From a virus: DNA of 26,483 bases. Location: positions 1 through 26,483 of IMG/VR virus record IMGVR_UViG_3300025590_000552; one strand, written 5' to 3'. Positions 13,784 to 21,332 of this stretch are shown piece after piece. The translations under genes and the position numbers were made by a program. Each line of letters begins with the position of its first letter. Position 1 is the stretch's first letter. The notes below the pieces were generated by a model. The model was not told the origin of the DNA, ran no database searches, and saw nothing but the letters and a program-made list of their open reading frames with translations.

Positions 13784-14268
13784 CCGGGGCTTTCAACTCT
13801 TCCTACTCAATGAGGCATCCTTCTTCCCTAGTGTTTTTATGAGAACAGTGCCTAAGTTTCGAGTCGGATGTTCTCAAGTTTTTCTTGTTTGGGTATGCTG
13901 TATGACCACTTATTGCCTCGGCTTCTTTATCCGCTAGTGGTTCAAAGGGTTGGGAATGGGATAGCCCGTCTGCTTAGGTGCGTGAGAATTACCTCGTTGC
14001 CCCCTATCCATCGCTACTTTCTTGCCTAATTTATCGTGGTCTGTTCATTACTATTCCATAGTGTTGTTTCCCTTCAAGGGGTTCTACCCAAGAAGTCTCT
14101 CTTCCGCTTCAATCACTCGCTGTTTTTCGCTTTAGCCGCATATGCCTATGTCTTTGTGATTTCGAAGAGAGGACAAGTCCTCGCCGCCGAGCCTTCCTCG
14201 GAAGCATCTTCGCTCATTCCCGGGAGTCCGCCTTTCGACGTCTCCCATGAGAGGCAACCTCTCACAAA
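13784..14268 (-). ncRNA. Probable large structured non-coding RNA 2 (minus strand)
   Basis: A canonical class B promoter (14290-14329) fires leftward with a predicted start near 14266-14268. The first bases form a perfect 7-bp stem, TTTGTGA (14268-14262) with TCACAAA (14159-14153). It encloses GAGAGG-TTG-CCTCTC, a stem GGGAG...CTCCC capped by CGUC-GAAA-GGCG, CTTC-CGAG-GAAG and GAGGAC-TT-GTCCTC. Further stems follow: CTATCC (14004-14009) with GGATAG (13959-13964), and GAGAAC (13841-13846) with GTTCTC (13870-13875). Only short, unconvincing ORFs exist on this strand. The 485-nt extent, to the stop of the XPF gene, is an upper estimate; the first 116-nt domain is best supported. Confidence 0.5.
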
Positions 14269-14289
14269 CTAATGAGGCAGGCTTCCACC

Positions 14290-14329
14290 TATAAAGGTTT
14301 CGGAACATCAATGTCTTGCTATATCAATA
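14290..14329 (-). promoter_or_regulatory. Class B promoter (canonical), leftward
   Basis: On the minus strand: TATTGATA from 14329, CATTGATG from 14313, TTTATA from 14295; spacings 16 and 18 bp. It abuts the rightward class A promoter of the RFC gene, so the two classes stand back to back here. Confidence 0.7.
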
Positions 14330-14335
14330 GTTTAC

Positions 14336-14365
14336 TTTTATTAAGGTGGGCATTGAGGATAGTTC
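14336..14365 (+). promoter_or_regulatory. Class A leaderless promoter for the RFC gene
   Basis: TTTTATTAAGGTGGGCATTGAGG: GTG at 14346 is 20 nt before ATG 14366. Confidence 0.6.
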
Positions 14366-15385
14366 ATGTGGACTGAAACCTATAGGCCGAATACGTTAGA
14401 TGATGTAATTGGTCAAGAACACATCACTCGCCGGATTAGATACATGATAGATGAACTTCACAAGAGTGGAGATGATGGCGCTTGGCCTCATATGATGTTC
14501 GCCGGACCTGCCGGTGTTGGAAAAACTTCCGTGGCTGTTGCCATGATGCGTTCTCTGTTCGGTGAAGATTGGTCGATGAATTATATTGAATTGAATGCTT
14601 CCGACTCGAGAAGTATCAATGACATTAGAACTACAGTCAAGGACTTCTCAAGAAAAGGAGTCATGGGCGTTTACTTGGTTGATGGGAAACCAAAACCAAT
14701 TCCATTCAATGTTGTATTCCTAGACGAATGCGACAATCTGACACCCGATGCTCAATCGGCTCTCCGTAGAATCATGGAACGGTTTTCGAAACAGACTCGA
14801 TTTGTTTTGTCTTGTAATTATCCGCATCAGATTATTGACCCGATTAAAGACAGGTGTGCTTTCAGCGATACTAGATTCGGACCTATTCCGGCCAAGACAA
14901 TTTATGGCGCTCTAAAGAACGTAGTAGCCAAAGAAGAAATCGAGATTACATCCGACGCTCTGAAAGCAGTCGCTAAACATTCCAATGGTTCAATGCGAAA
15001 AGGCTTGAACTTCTTATTTTCAGCAACAAGAGTTCCGGGCGAAGCAACAATCGAGGATGTCAATGAATTGATTGGTGAACTGAATAATGACAGAATGAAA
15101 CAATTGCTCGGCTTGGCGTTCGAAGCGTCAACTGAAACTGATTCCAAACAACTTAGGATATGGAGACAGATGGATTCGATGGTCGATTCATTTGCTGACA
15201 AGGGTTTGAGTGGCGCAGAGATTCTTGACGCCGTTTACAAAACTGCTTCCGAAGAAGACATTCCACCGAAGATTGCTAGAAATATTTATGCACATCTAGG
15301 AGAAGCCATATTCCATTGTGCCGCCGCCCAAGATGATATATTGGCGGTTAAGACATTCATAAGGAGATTGAGTATAGATGCCTAG
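14366..15385 (+). CDS. rfcS: Replication factor C small subunit (clamp loader)
   Basis: The protein has 339 residues, a normal RfcS length. It starts WTETYRPNTLDDVIGQEH, the RFC signature, followed by Walker A GPAGVGKTS (about 46-54), IELNASDSRSI, Walker B VVFLDECDNL (about 116-125; DECD in place of DEAD), the trans-acting helix LTPDAQSALRRIMERF, sensor 1 FVLSCNYPHQI, and IKDRC (arginine finger region, with DRC in place of the usual SRC). The C-terminal collar domain is complete. It loads the sliding clamp encoded at 10703, probably with the RfcL-like protein at 20483. Two small genes and PolB follow. Confidence 0.97.
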   Translation: MWTETYRPNTLDDVIGQEHITRRIRYMIDELHKSGDDGAWPHMMFAGPAGVGKTSVAVAMMRSLFGEDWSMNYIELNASDSRSINDIRTTVKDFSRKGVMGVYLVDGKPKPIPFNVVFLDECDNLTPDAQSALRRIMERFSKQTRFVLSCNYPHQIIDPIKDRCAFSDTRFGPIPAKTIYGALKNVVAKEEIEITSDALKAVAKHSNGSMRKGLNFLFSATRVPGEATIEDVNELIGELNNDRMKQLLGLAFEASTETDSKQLRIWRQMDSMVDSFADKGLSGAEILDAVYKTASEEDIPPKIARNIYAHLGEAIFHCAAAQDDILAVKTFIRRLSIDA

Positions 15386-15644
15386 TAAAGACGACAACGC
15401 TGAAATAATTAAAATGATAACCACTAGATTAGCGGTTGGTGAATTGACTTACGGTCATGGTTTCAGAGTCTTTGACGACACTCGAACTTGGGGAACACCC
15501 AACGACGATTGGGTTGAAATGGCGCTTGAAGAAGCAATAGATGGCGCTCTCTATCTTTGCGCTCAAATGTTGCGTATCAGAAAAACCCGACAAGAAATCG
15601 AACTTGCAGAGAGGAAGAAAATAAATGAGTCGGCCGAGGAATGA
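15378..15644 (+). CDS. Small helical protein (88 aa), possibly MazG-like
   Basis: The ATG at 15378 overlaps the RFC stop region by eight bases. The sequence GELTYGHGFRVFDDTRTWGT followed by DDWVEMALEEAIDGALYLCA resembles a small family common in phages. The EMALEEAIDG helix with paired acidic residues and a later aspartate recalls the metal-binding EExxD helix of MazG-type nucleoside triphosphate pyrophosphohydrolases. The protein is shorter than a full MazG domain (about 100 residues), so the enzymatic role is uncertain. The C terminus is a charged helix. Confidence 0.75.
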   Translation: MPSKDDNAEIIKMITTRLAVGELTYGHGFRVFDDTRTWGTPNDDWVEMALEEAIDGALYLCAQMLRIRKTRQEIELAERKKINESAEE

Positions 15645-15765
15645 TATTAGATTCCCCGCAAGTTCGAGAAGGACAAGAAAATGTGCGGAATGCCGAAGGC
15701 GAAAGAATCTTGCTTGGGACCCAAAAAAGAAATTATGTCATGACTGCCTCATAAAACACTCATAA
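15625..15765 (+). CDS. Mini zinc-ribbon protein (46 aa)
   Basis: ATG 15625 lies inside the end of the previous gene and opens a 46-codon frame ending in TAA at 15763-15765, which is part of the TATA stretch of the PolB promoter. The product is very basic. It holds CAEC (residues 20-23) and CHDC (38-41), with 14 residues between the two pairs, a standard CxxC...CxxC zinc ribbon. The flanking RRTRK and RRRKN suit nucleic-acid binding. It is too short for the usual length cut-off. It may be a small transcription or replication accessory factor. Confidence 0.6.
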   Translation: MSRPRNDIRFPASSRRTRKCAECRRRKNLAWDPKKKLCHDCLIKHS

Positions 15766-15787
15766 AGGTGGGTTGATTAGTAAAGAC
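15760..15787 (+). promoter_or_regulatory. Class A leaderless promoter for PolB
   Basis: TCATAAAGGTGGGTTG: GTG at 15768 is 20 nt before ATG 15788, which fixes the PolB start. Confidence 0.65.
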
Positions 15788-18406
15788 ATGGCGAATAGCA
15801 AAGTCCCTCATCTAGTGGTTTCAGTATCTTACACCGAATATACAAATCCGGCGAGAGTTGTAATGAATCTCCGTCTCAAAAACTTGCAGAATGAAACTGT
15901 CAACTTAGATGTTCACGGTTGTGTTCCTAGGTTTTGGTCAGAGCAAATGATTCCGGGAAAAGAATCTCGATTTACTTCTATAACAGGAACGCCACTTTCA
16001 GAGATTCGAGTTTCGACGCCTCAAGAAATTATGGATGTTCGCGGAGATTATTATCCGCACTATTGCGCCGACGTTTCATTCAACCAATTATGCCGATGGA
16101 TTTACGGTTGGACTACGGTTATTGACGTCGATAGTCATGCCCTACAAGGGTCCTACAAATGCACCCCGAAAAACATCTCACCGAGTCAAGAAAATATTGA
16201 TTCGTTCAAACTTGATGTGATGTGGTTTGATATTGAAACCGAGGATTCTCTTGATACCGAGAACACTGATGGAAGAGTAGTCAGTATTGCCCTGTTGCGT
16301 CCCGATGGAGCGCATGAAATAGGCACGACAGTACCAACGTCAGCGAGACAGGTCAAACGCTTCCTACAGTCTCAAAAGGCATTAGAATCGGTTGTCGAAC
16401 ATACCGAGCCAATACCCGGAGTTGAGGGAGATGTACACGTTCAAAACTTTGACCACGTTGACCCGGACACGAATGAAGCCGCTTTGATGTGGTGGTTCAA
16501 ACAGAGAATCGAAGAAATCAACCCGGACGTTATTGCAGGTCAGAACATCAAGGATTACGATAATCCATATCTAATCAATAGGTGCAGAAATCAGAATAAG
16601 GCGATGGCTAGACATTACCAACAAAGGCCACCGGAATATCATCGCTATCCAAACTTAGGTCCTGTAATCAGACACCGACTTCACTTTGATAGTAAGATTG
16701 CTTATGCAGAGCAAGTTCAAGGAGCGGCCACGACAACCGGCAGAGCAAGTTTGTCTTGGATGGCTACGAAAGAATTGGGATATGGTAAAGTTCCAAGAAC
16801 TAGAATCACGGACTTGATGAAAGACCCGTTGATGTTGGCGGTGTACAACGCATGGGATAATGTGGTAGCGGAGCGGGTCTGTACGAAACTTGACTTAGTG
16901 AACTTCTATATGATTAAGACAGGATTTCATAATTCGACATTGAGATATTCTCACTCGAACATGATGCTAGTCGAGGATATGATGGGTCATCTTCTGATGG
17001 AAGAAAATGTAATCATGCCATCCATCTCTGTAGTGAAAGAAAGAACGACCGGGATAATCGAGGAAGGTGGATTCGTGATGGATGCTCCGACCGGAGTTTG
17101 GAAGAATGCTTGCGAACTTGACAATTCAATGGAATATCCATCCGCAATTATATCCGGGAACTTTTCACCCGATACCAAAGTTGATGTGCGAGATTATCCG
17201 GATGGCGAATATCCATTCCCGATAACAATCACACCGGCAGGTCGAGTTTACAGAAGAGATTTCGAAGGCGTCATGCCGAGAGTTCTTCGAACCCTTGCTG
17301 AATTGAGAAGGAAAACACAGGCGCAAATGAGAGAAGCAAAGGCGGCAGGCAATCTGAAACTTGCCCACATTCTGAATCAGAAGCAGAGGGTTGCGAAGGA
17401 GAATATGAACTCGTGGTACGGAGTGTTAGGAAGTGGAGTCAGCGACAAAACAAAGAGTAGGCCGTTCAGAATGGTTGAACCTCAAATCGGTTCTGACATT
17501 ACTCAAATAGCGAGGCTTCACAATGATTGGAATAAGAATTGGATTAACGAAGCACATCTGACATTTACAAAAGAAGGAATTGAACCTCACAATCCGGATG
17601 AAGGATTCACTTTGAACTTTGAAGTTCTGTATCAAGATACTGACTCCTGTAAAGTTTCGATTCAGAATCATGACGAGGCCGAGCAGACAATTCGACCATT
17701 CACCGAAAAAGATGTCGTGGCAATAGCGAATCAATTGTGTATTGAACTCAATAGCACCTACGATGATTTCGTGTACAAGTTTTTGAGCATTCCGAAGAAC
17801 GAATATTTCTTGGTAAAACCCGATGCCTACTACGAGCGATATTTTTCATGGGGCGTCAAAAAGAGATATGCGTATCAAGAGTTTGACGGCAAGCAGAGTT
17901 TCCGAGGCGTAGAGATGAGACGGTCATCCGCTCCGCAAATAGTGAAGACAGCACAGGCACAAGTTTTCGACGCTATTCTAAACGGATGCAATAAAAAAGA
18001 ACTGAATAATTTACTAAGACAGATTCATTCTGATTTGATGGACGAAGAGAAAACTCCGAGTATTGATTTTGGAACACCGATGGGAATTAAGAAACCGGGA
18101 ACTCAACAATACAAAGCGGCGATGTGGAGCAATCGTCATCTCGGTCTTAACTTTGACATCGGAGATAAGCCGGTGATTTATCACGCCAAAGACACGAGGG
18201 CGGGTTTGCCTAGCAATCGTGTGGTTGCCTTAGAATATTCAGAGAGGCCGGAAGACCATGGCGTTTCAGTCGATAGAAAGAAATCATTCGAGAAACATTT
18301 CACGAACTCTAATTCTTGGATTGCGATTCTGAATGCTTTCAATACTTCATGGGGTCATGCACTATCCGGAATGAGTCATGACAGTTTTGAGGAATGGTTC
18401 AAATGA
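15788..18406 (+). CDS. polB: Family B DNA polymerase with 3'-5' exonuclease
   Basis: The protein has 872 residues from ATG 15788. The exonuclease motifs are MWFDIETED (Exo I, about 147), VIAGQNIKDYDNPY (Exo II, about 250-262) and YNAWDNVV (Exo III, about 352). The polymerase motifs are LDNSMEYPSAI (motif A), KENMNSWYG (motif B, the Kx3NSxYG helix) and YQDTDS (motif C; the usual residue at the second position is G). VKKRYAY follows as in archaeal and phage PolB. All catalytic acids are present, so the enzyme should be active and proofreading. The end overlaps the next gene by ATGA. With the clamp, loader and primase in the same window it forms a nearly complete virus-encoded replisome. Confidence 0.98.
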   Translation: MANSKVPHLVVSVSYTEYTNPARVVMNLRLKNLQNETVNLDVHGCVPRFWSEQMIPGKESRFTSITGTPLSEIRVSTPQEIMDVRGDYYPHYCADVSFNQLCRWIYGWTTVIDVDSHALQGSYKCTPKNISPSQENIDSFKLDVMWFDIETEDSLDTENTDGRVVSIALLRPDGAHEIGTTVPTSARQVKRFLQSQKALESVVEHTEPIPGVEGDVHVQNFDHVDPDTNEAALMWWFKQRIEEINPDVIAGQNIKDYDNPYLINRCRNQNKAMARHYQQRPPEYHRYPNLGPVIRHRLHFDSKIAYAEQVQGAATTTGRASLSWMATKELGYGKVPRTRITDLMKDPLMLAVYNAWDNVVAERVCTKLDLVNFYMIKTGFHNSTLRYSHSNMMLVEDMMGHLLMEENVIMPSISVVKERTTGIIEEGGFVMDAPTGVWKNACELDNSMEYPSAIISGNFSPDTKVDVRDYPDGEYPFPITITPAGRVYRRDFEGVMPRVLRTLAELRRKTQAQMREAKAAGNLKLAHILNQKQRVAKENMNSWYGVLGSGVSDKTKSRPFRMVEPQIGSDITQIARLHNDWNKNWINEAHLTFTKEGIEPHNPDEGFTLNFEVLYQDTDSCKVSIQNHDEAEQTIRPFTEKDVVAIANQLCIELNSTYDDFVYKFLSIPKNEYFLVKPDAYYERYFSWGVKKRYAYQEFDGKQSFRGVEMRRSSAPQIVKTAQAQVFDAILNGCNKKELNNLLRQIHSDLMDEEKTPSIDFGTPMGIKKPGTQQYKAAMWSNRHLGLNFDIGDKPVIYHAKDTRAGLPSNRVVALEYSERPEDHGVSVDRKKSFEKHFTNSNSWIAILNAFNTSWGHALSGMSHDSFEEWFK

Positions 18407-18873
18407 CTGACAAGTCAGCGGCGACAAAGATTTGGGATGTGCTTTCAAACGAGCCATTCAATTATTCATTCATACAAGTTCGACATTGTTTCGAGACATT
18501 CATCGGAACTGACATTCCGGGTTTCGACAATTGTGTTTATCAAAAAAAGAAAGCCGCCAAGCGCACATGGGAAAAGCCTGCGGAAATATGTGCAGTTCTT
18601 TCGATACGAGCCGGTGATAGAGAATTATCAAGCCGGCTCTTGCTTCAAGAAGTTTGGAAAAATTATCCGGACGGTCAACCGGATTGTGATTGGATATGTT
18701 CGAAACTTGCCGTTGACAAACTCGCGGCGGCTATGGAACTCAATAGGCGACAACATGATGCTCTTAGATTTGCAGTTTCGGAAAAAGTTAAGATTGAACA
18801 ATTGAGTATGGTGGAAAAGGAATGGGATGACCGAATGATTACGTCATATTTGAAACTCAAGAAATTGATATAA
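18403..18873 (+). CDS. Hypothetical protein (156 aa) coupled to PolB
   Basis: ATG 18403 overlaps the PolB stop (ATGA), so it is translated by coupling; an ATG at 18394 is possible. The protein is mainly helical and basic, with YQKKKAAKRTWEKPAEICAV, a run of helices, and a C-terminal ITSYLKLKKLI. It has five cysteines without a metal-site spacing. No domain is recognised. A DNA-polymerase accessory role is only suggested by position. Confidence 0.7.
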   Translation: MTDKSAATKIWDVLSNEPFNYSFIQVRHCFETFIGTDIPGFDNCVYQKKKAAKRTWEKPAEICAVLSIRAGDRELSSRLLLQEVWKNYPDGQPDCDWICSKLAVDKLAAAMELNRRQHDALRFAVSEKVKIEQLSMVEKEWDDRMITSYLKLKKLI

Positions 18874-18902
18874 CGAGACATTGATAGACCGATACATTGA
18901 TA
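18863..18902 (+). promoter_or_regulatory. Triple ATTGAT box array
   Basis: AATTGATA at 18863, CATTGATA at 18879 and CATTGATA at 18895 are exactly 16 bp apart. The last continues as AAGTAAAGATG, as in the second array at 18989. No TTTATA follows at the canonical place and only very short ORFs follow, so this may be an upstream activator array or a duplicated promoter. Confidence 0.5.
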
Positions 18903-18972
18903 AGTAAAGATGCACAGGACAGGATAAGAGGTGAGCCACGAGGACTGACATGAGAATATTGAGAAAGTGAGT

Positions 18973-18998
18973 GATTGAGAAATCAAAACATTCATAAG
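18973..18998 (+). promoter_or_regulatory. Degenerate class B promoter for the CobS-like gene
   Basis: GATTGAGA at 18973 and CATTCATAAG at 18989 keep the 16-bp spacing. CATAAG takes the TATA role: 26 bp after its central A is base 19020, which aligns with the predicted start at 21396 relative to the shared hairpin (4 nt in both). Confidence 0.5.
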
Positions 18999-19019
18999 TA
19001 ATGATGGACTCGTTCAGCC

Positions 19020-19056
19020 CGAAGGGTATAGCCCGAAAAAACGGAGAGAAAAAAAT
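19020..19056 (+). promoter_or_regulatory. 5' leader with GGGTATAGCCC hairpin (CobS-like gene)
   Basis: A leader of about 37 nt has GGGTATAGCCCG from 19024, then CGGAGAGA as ribosome site and ATG 19057. The same string and order occur before the CobT-like gene at 21396-21434. Confidence 0.6.
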
Positions 19057-20244
19057 ATGCAACTAGAAGATGCGATGAGAGATACAGTGAGAAGTGCAGG
19101 TGGTAGGATTTCAGAGACGGATTACGTCAATGGTATTCTTGCTACTCTACACGCAGACGGAGCGCAAACAACCGAGACGTCTGTAAGAGCGAACGCCTTT
19201 GCTAAAGGTAGAATGGATAAAGCAGGGGTCATAAGAGTTTCAGTGGGCGCGGGTAATACTGCGATAAAAGAGATATGGACTCAAAAAATGGCTAACGATA
19301 TGATGACAGGAAACATGGCTAACATCAGCGGTGGAAGCGCGGTTTCGTCAGTACAAACATCACAGACGCCTACATCAACTAAAGTTTGGTTAGGAATCCC
19401 TTACCAAAACCAAGAAGAATTATCAGAAGCGGCTTTAGCATTAGTGCCTAAAGTAGCACCCGGATTTATTTCATCACCTAACGATGAACTTGGTGGAATG
19501 GCTGACGCTTTCTTAGAAGGTGAACACATGATTTTCGAAGGACCTAAAGGATGCGGTAAAACTATCGCAGTCGCTCAATTCTGTTTCCACACAGGACTTC
19601 CAATGTACAGATTCAATTGTTCAGAAGGAATTACAGAAGACGACTTGGTTGGTTCAAAAGAAGCAATCGACGGCAACACAGTATGGGTTGACGGTATCAT
19701 TCCTCGTTGGGCTAAGACAGGCGGAATCCTGTTTGCTGATGAGTTCAATGGCGCTTCACCTTCTGTTATGCTATGGATGCACATGGGAATGGATTCCGGA
19801 ACTATCGTTCTTCCAACAGGCGAGAAAATCGACCTTCACCCAACTTGCAGAGTAGTAGCGGCAATCAACCCGCCGGAAGATTATGCGGGGCTTGAAGAAT
19901 TAAACGAGGCTACTCGTGATAGATATGCTCTAGGATTAGAGTTCGATTACCTGCCTGCTTCCGATGAGCAGAATGTAATCATGGACCAATCCGGCAACTT
20001 CGAATCACAATTGGCTCGAGAGATTGTTCAACTAGCAAACGACTTGCGTCGAATGAAGAAAGATAGAACTCTTTCTCGCGATACATCAACTCGTTCTCTA
20101 GTACAAATCATGAAACTTGCTAAGAGACAGAATCAAGAAAAAGCGGTTGAAAGAGCGCTTATCTCAAAGTTCGACAGAATGGAGAGAGACACGGTGCGTA
20201 CTGCTTGCAGAGCGCGTCTCTCAAACTTCGGAATAGTTCAGTAA
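19057..20244 (+). CDS. CobS/MoxR-like AAA+ ATPase
   Basis: The protein has 395 residues. The first 120 are a helical N-terminal domain (TVRSAGGRISETDYVNGILA) of unknown role. The AAA+ core has Walker A GPKGCGKTIA (about 162-171), FNCSEGITEDDLVGSKEAID (the MoxR-type segment after Walker A), Walker B ILFADEFNGA (about 225-233), sensor 1 VVAAINPPEDY and ATRDRY. These are the marks of the MoxR branch and of CobS. The cobaltochelatase reaction needs CobN and corrin genes, which are absent; such phage CobS/CobT pairs are thought to be general MoxR-VWA chaperone-like modules. Its leader hairpin matches that of the CobT-like gene at 21435. Confidence 0.9.
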   Translation: MQLEDAMRDTVRSAGGRISETDYVNGILATLHADGAQTTETSVRANAFAKGRMDKAGVIRVSVGAGNTAIKEIWTQKMANDMMTGNMANISGGSAVSSVQTSQTPTSTKVWLGIPYQNQEELSEAALALVPKVAPGFISSPNDELGGMADAFLEGEHMIFEGPKGCGKTIAVAQFCFHTGLPMYRFNCSEGITEDDLVGSKEAIDGNTVWVDGIIPRWAKTGGILFADEFNGASPSVMLWMHMGMDSGTIVLPTGEKIDLHPTCRVVAAINPPEDYAGLEELNEATRDRYALGLEFDYLPASDEQNVIMDQSGNFESQLAREIVQLANDLRRMKKDRTLSRDTSTRSLVQIMKLAKRQNQEKAVERALISKFDRMERDTVRTACRARLSNFGIVQ

Positions 20245-20245
20245 G

Positions 20246-20280
20246 ATTCCCAATCCGGGGGTCGGCTTGAGGTTGGGAAT
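20246..20280 (+). terminator. Terminator-like stem-loop after the CobS-like gene
   Basis: ATTCCCAA (20246-20253) pairs perfectly with TTGGGAAT (20273-20280) around a 19-nt GC-rich loop; the loop GGGGGTCGGC can alternatively pair with GCCGACTCCC further on. No T-run follows. Confidence 0.45.
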
Positions 20281-20310
20281 TACTCTCCATGCGCCGACTC
20301 CCACCTACCT

Positions 20311-20339
20311 TTCATAAAGGTGGGAATTGAGGATTCATC
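20311..20339 (+). promoter_or_regulatory. Class A leaderless promoter for the coiled-coil/RfcL-like pair
   Basis: TTCATAAAGGTGGGAATTGA: GTG at 20320 is 20 nt before ATG 20340. This is the clearest copy of the class A consensus. Confidence 0.65.
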
Positions 20340-20498
20340 ATGAACGACGAGAGGTTGACGGAAATCATAAGACAATTACAATACAGAATAGAAGTTCTTG
20401 AAGAAACTTTAGACAGAATACATAACTCAACGAACAGGCAGAATGTAAGAAGAGACAGGATGCAGAAGAGGATTGATTCTGAATGGCTGAAAGAATAA
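20340..20498 (+). CDS. Mini coiled-coil protein (52 aa)
   Basis: ATG 20340 stands 20 nt after the class A GTG, and the frame ends with TAA at 20496-20498, overlapping the next gene start (20483) by 16 bases. The product runs MNDERLTEIIRQLQYRIEVL and continues EETLDRIHN, with Leu/Ile at heptad-like spacing, then an arginine-rich tail. A short dimeric or trimeric coiled coil is likely. It falls below the usual length cut-off, but promoter and coupling support it. It may be a partner of the adjacent RfcL-like ATPase. Confidence 0.65.
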   Translation: MNDERLTEIIRQLQYRIEVLEETLDRIHNSTNRQNVRRDRMQKRIDSEWLKE

Positions 20499-21328
20499 GC
20501 GATTTGTATATTCGCAAATCCACGCTTGACCCTTTACTTTCTTGGTTGGAAGGTTGGAACTCTCCGACTGCTCCCGAAGCACATCCGTTCATCATAGTTG
20601 GCGAAAGTGGATGGGGGAAATCAACAATCTCAAAACTTGCGGCAGAGGCTACAGGATTTCATCCGACAATTAGCGAGGCAGGTTTCAGAGATAAGAACCA
20701 ACTCAAAAAATGGTTCGGACAAGTTCGAAGTCTTTCATTCGAAGGGCTGACTAGATTGGCAATTTTAGATGACGCAAGTTTTTTGAAGAAGGCCGAATGG
20801 AATTATATTGCTGACCAAATCAAAACGAAAGCATTTCCTCTCGTGATATGCGCTCAAACCGAGGCAGATATTCCATGGCCGATTCGTCGGGGTTCACCCA
20901 AACTCAAACTTGAGCGACCCAAACTCGAATCTGTTGTGAAGTATTTGCAGACTATCGAGCCGAATAGGAATGACCTTGGAATCATAGCGAAAGCCGCATC
21001 AAGTTTCAGAGCCGCAAAATTACTTTTACAAACCACACCCGAAAACTTGAATCCGGAAGCAAGTCCGAGAATCCCATCGCGAACAGGATTTGCAGAAGTA
21101 CAAGCGATTTTGTCCGGTAATTATCCGGCTTTGATTTTCGATTCGCATCCACTTTCGATTTTACAGACGGCACATCACAACGGAGCAAGTCCGACCGACA
21201 TTTCGAGAGGGATAGTTCTCCAAGGAATGTCATGGAAACACGAGGGATTGACGCCAATAGCCTCGGCTTATCTCTGTTCACTACGCACAAAAACTTGTGC
21301 CAAACCGCCATTTAGGAAGAGGAAATAA
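20483..21328 (+). CDS. RFC large-subunit-like clamp-loader ATPase (short)
   Basis: The protein has 281 residues. PFIIVGESGWGKSTISKLAA gives Walker A (GESGWGKS, about 40-47), followed by a helix and SEAGFRDKNQLKKWF, in the place of the RfcL ExNASDxR segment. LAILDDASFL is the Walker B-like strand, and VICAQTEADIPWP resembles sensor 1 plus the 'xN.....' loop. A lid-like region and a basic C-terminal tail (KPPFRKRK) follow. Archaeal RfcL is usually 450-500 residues; this one is truncated or minimal. With the RfcS at 14366 it would form a clamp loader. The call rests on domain order; another AAA+ family is not excluded. Confidence 0.65.
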   Translation: MAERISDLYIRKSTLDPLLSWLEGWNSPTAPEAHPFIIVGESGWGKSTISKLAAEATGFHPTISEAGFRDKNQLKKWFGQVRSLSFEGLTRLAILDDASFLKKAEWNYIADQIKTKAFPLVICAQTEADIPWPIRRGSPKLKLERPKLESVVKYLQTIEPNRNDLGIIAKAASSFRAAKLLLQTTPENLNPEASPRIPSRTGFAEVQAILSGNYPALIFDSHPLSILQTAHHNGASPTDISRGIVLQGMSWKHEGLTPIASAYLCSLRTKTCAKPPFRKRK

Positions 21329-21332
21329 TGTT

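Noticed and set aside
14168-14248. Short minus-strand frame starting at 14248 (about 38 codons) inside RNA 2.
   Set aside because: Start is 18 nt after the predicted transcript start and could be read, but the bases are mostly in perfect stems; coding cannot be favoured without comparison.
13784-14268. RNase P RNA, SRP RNA or another known archaeal RNA.
   Set aside because: None of the conserved core strings I would expect for RNase P or SRP helix 8 are found on either strand.
14036-14272. + strand ORF of 78 codons with a hydrophobic stretch.
   Set aside because: No promoter or ribosome site, and it lies over the perfect stems of the RNA 2 region.
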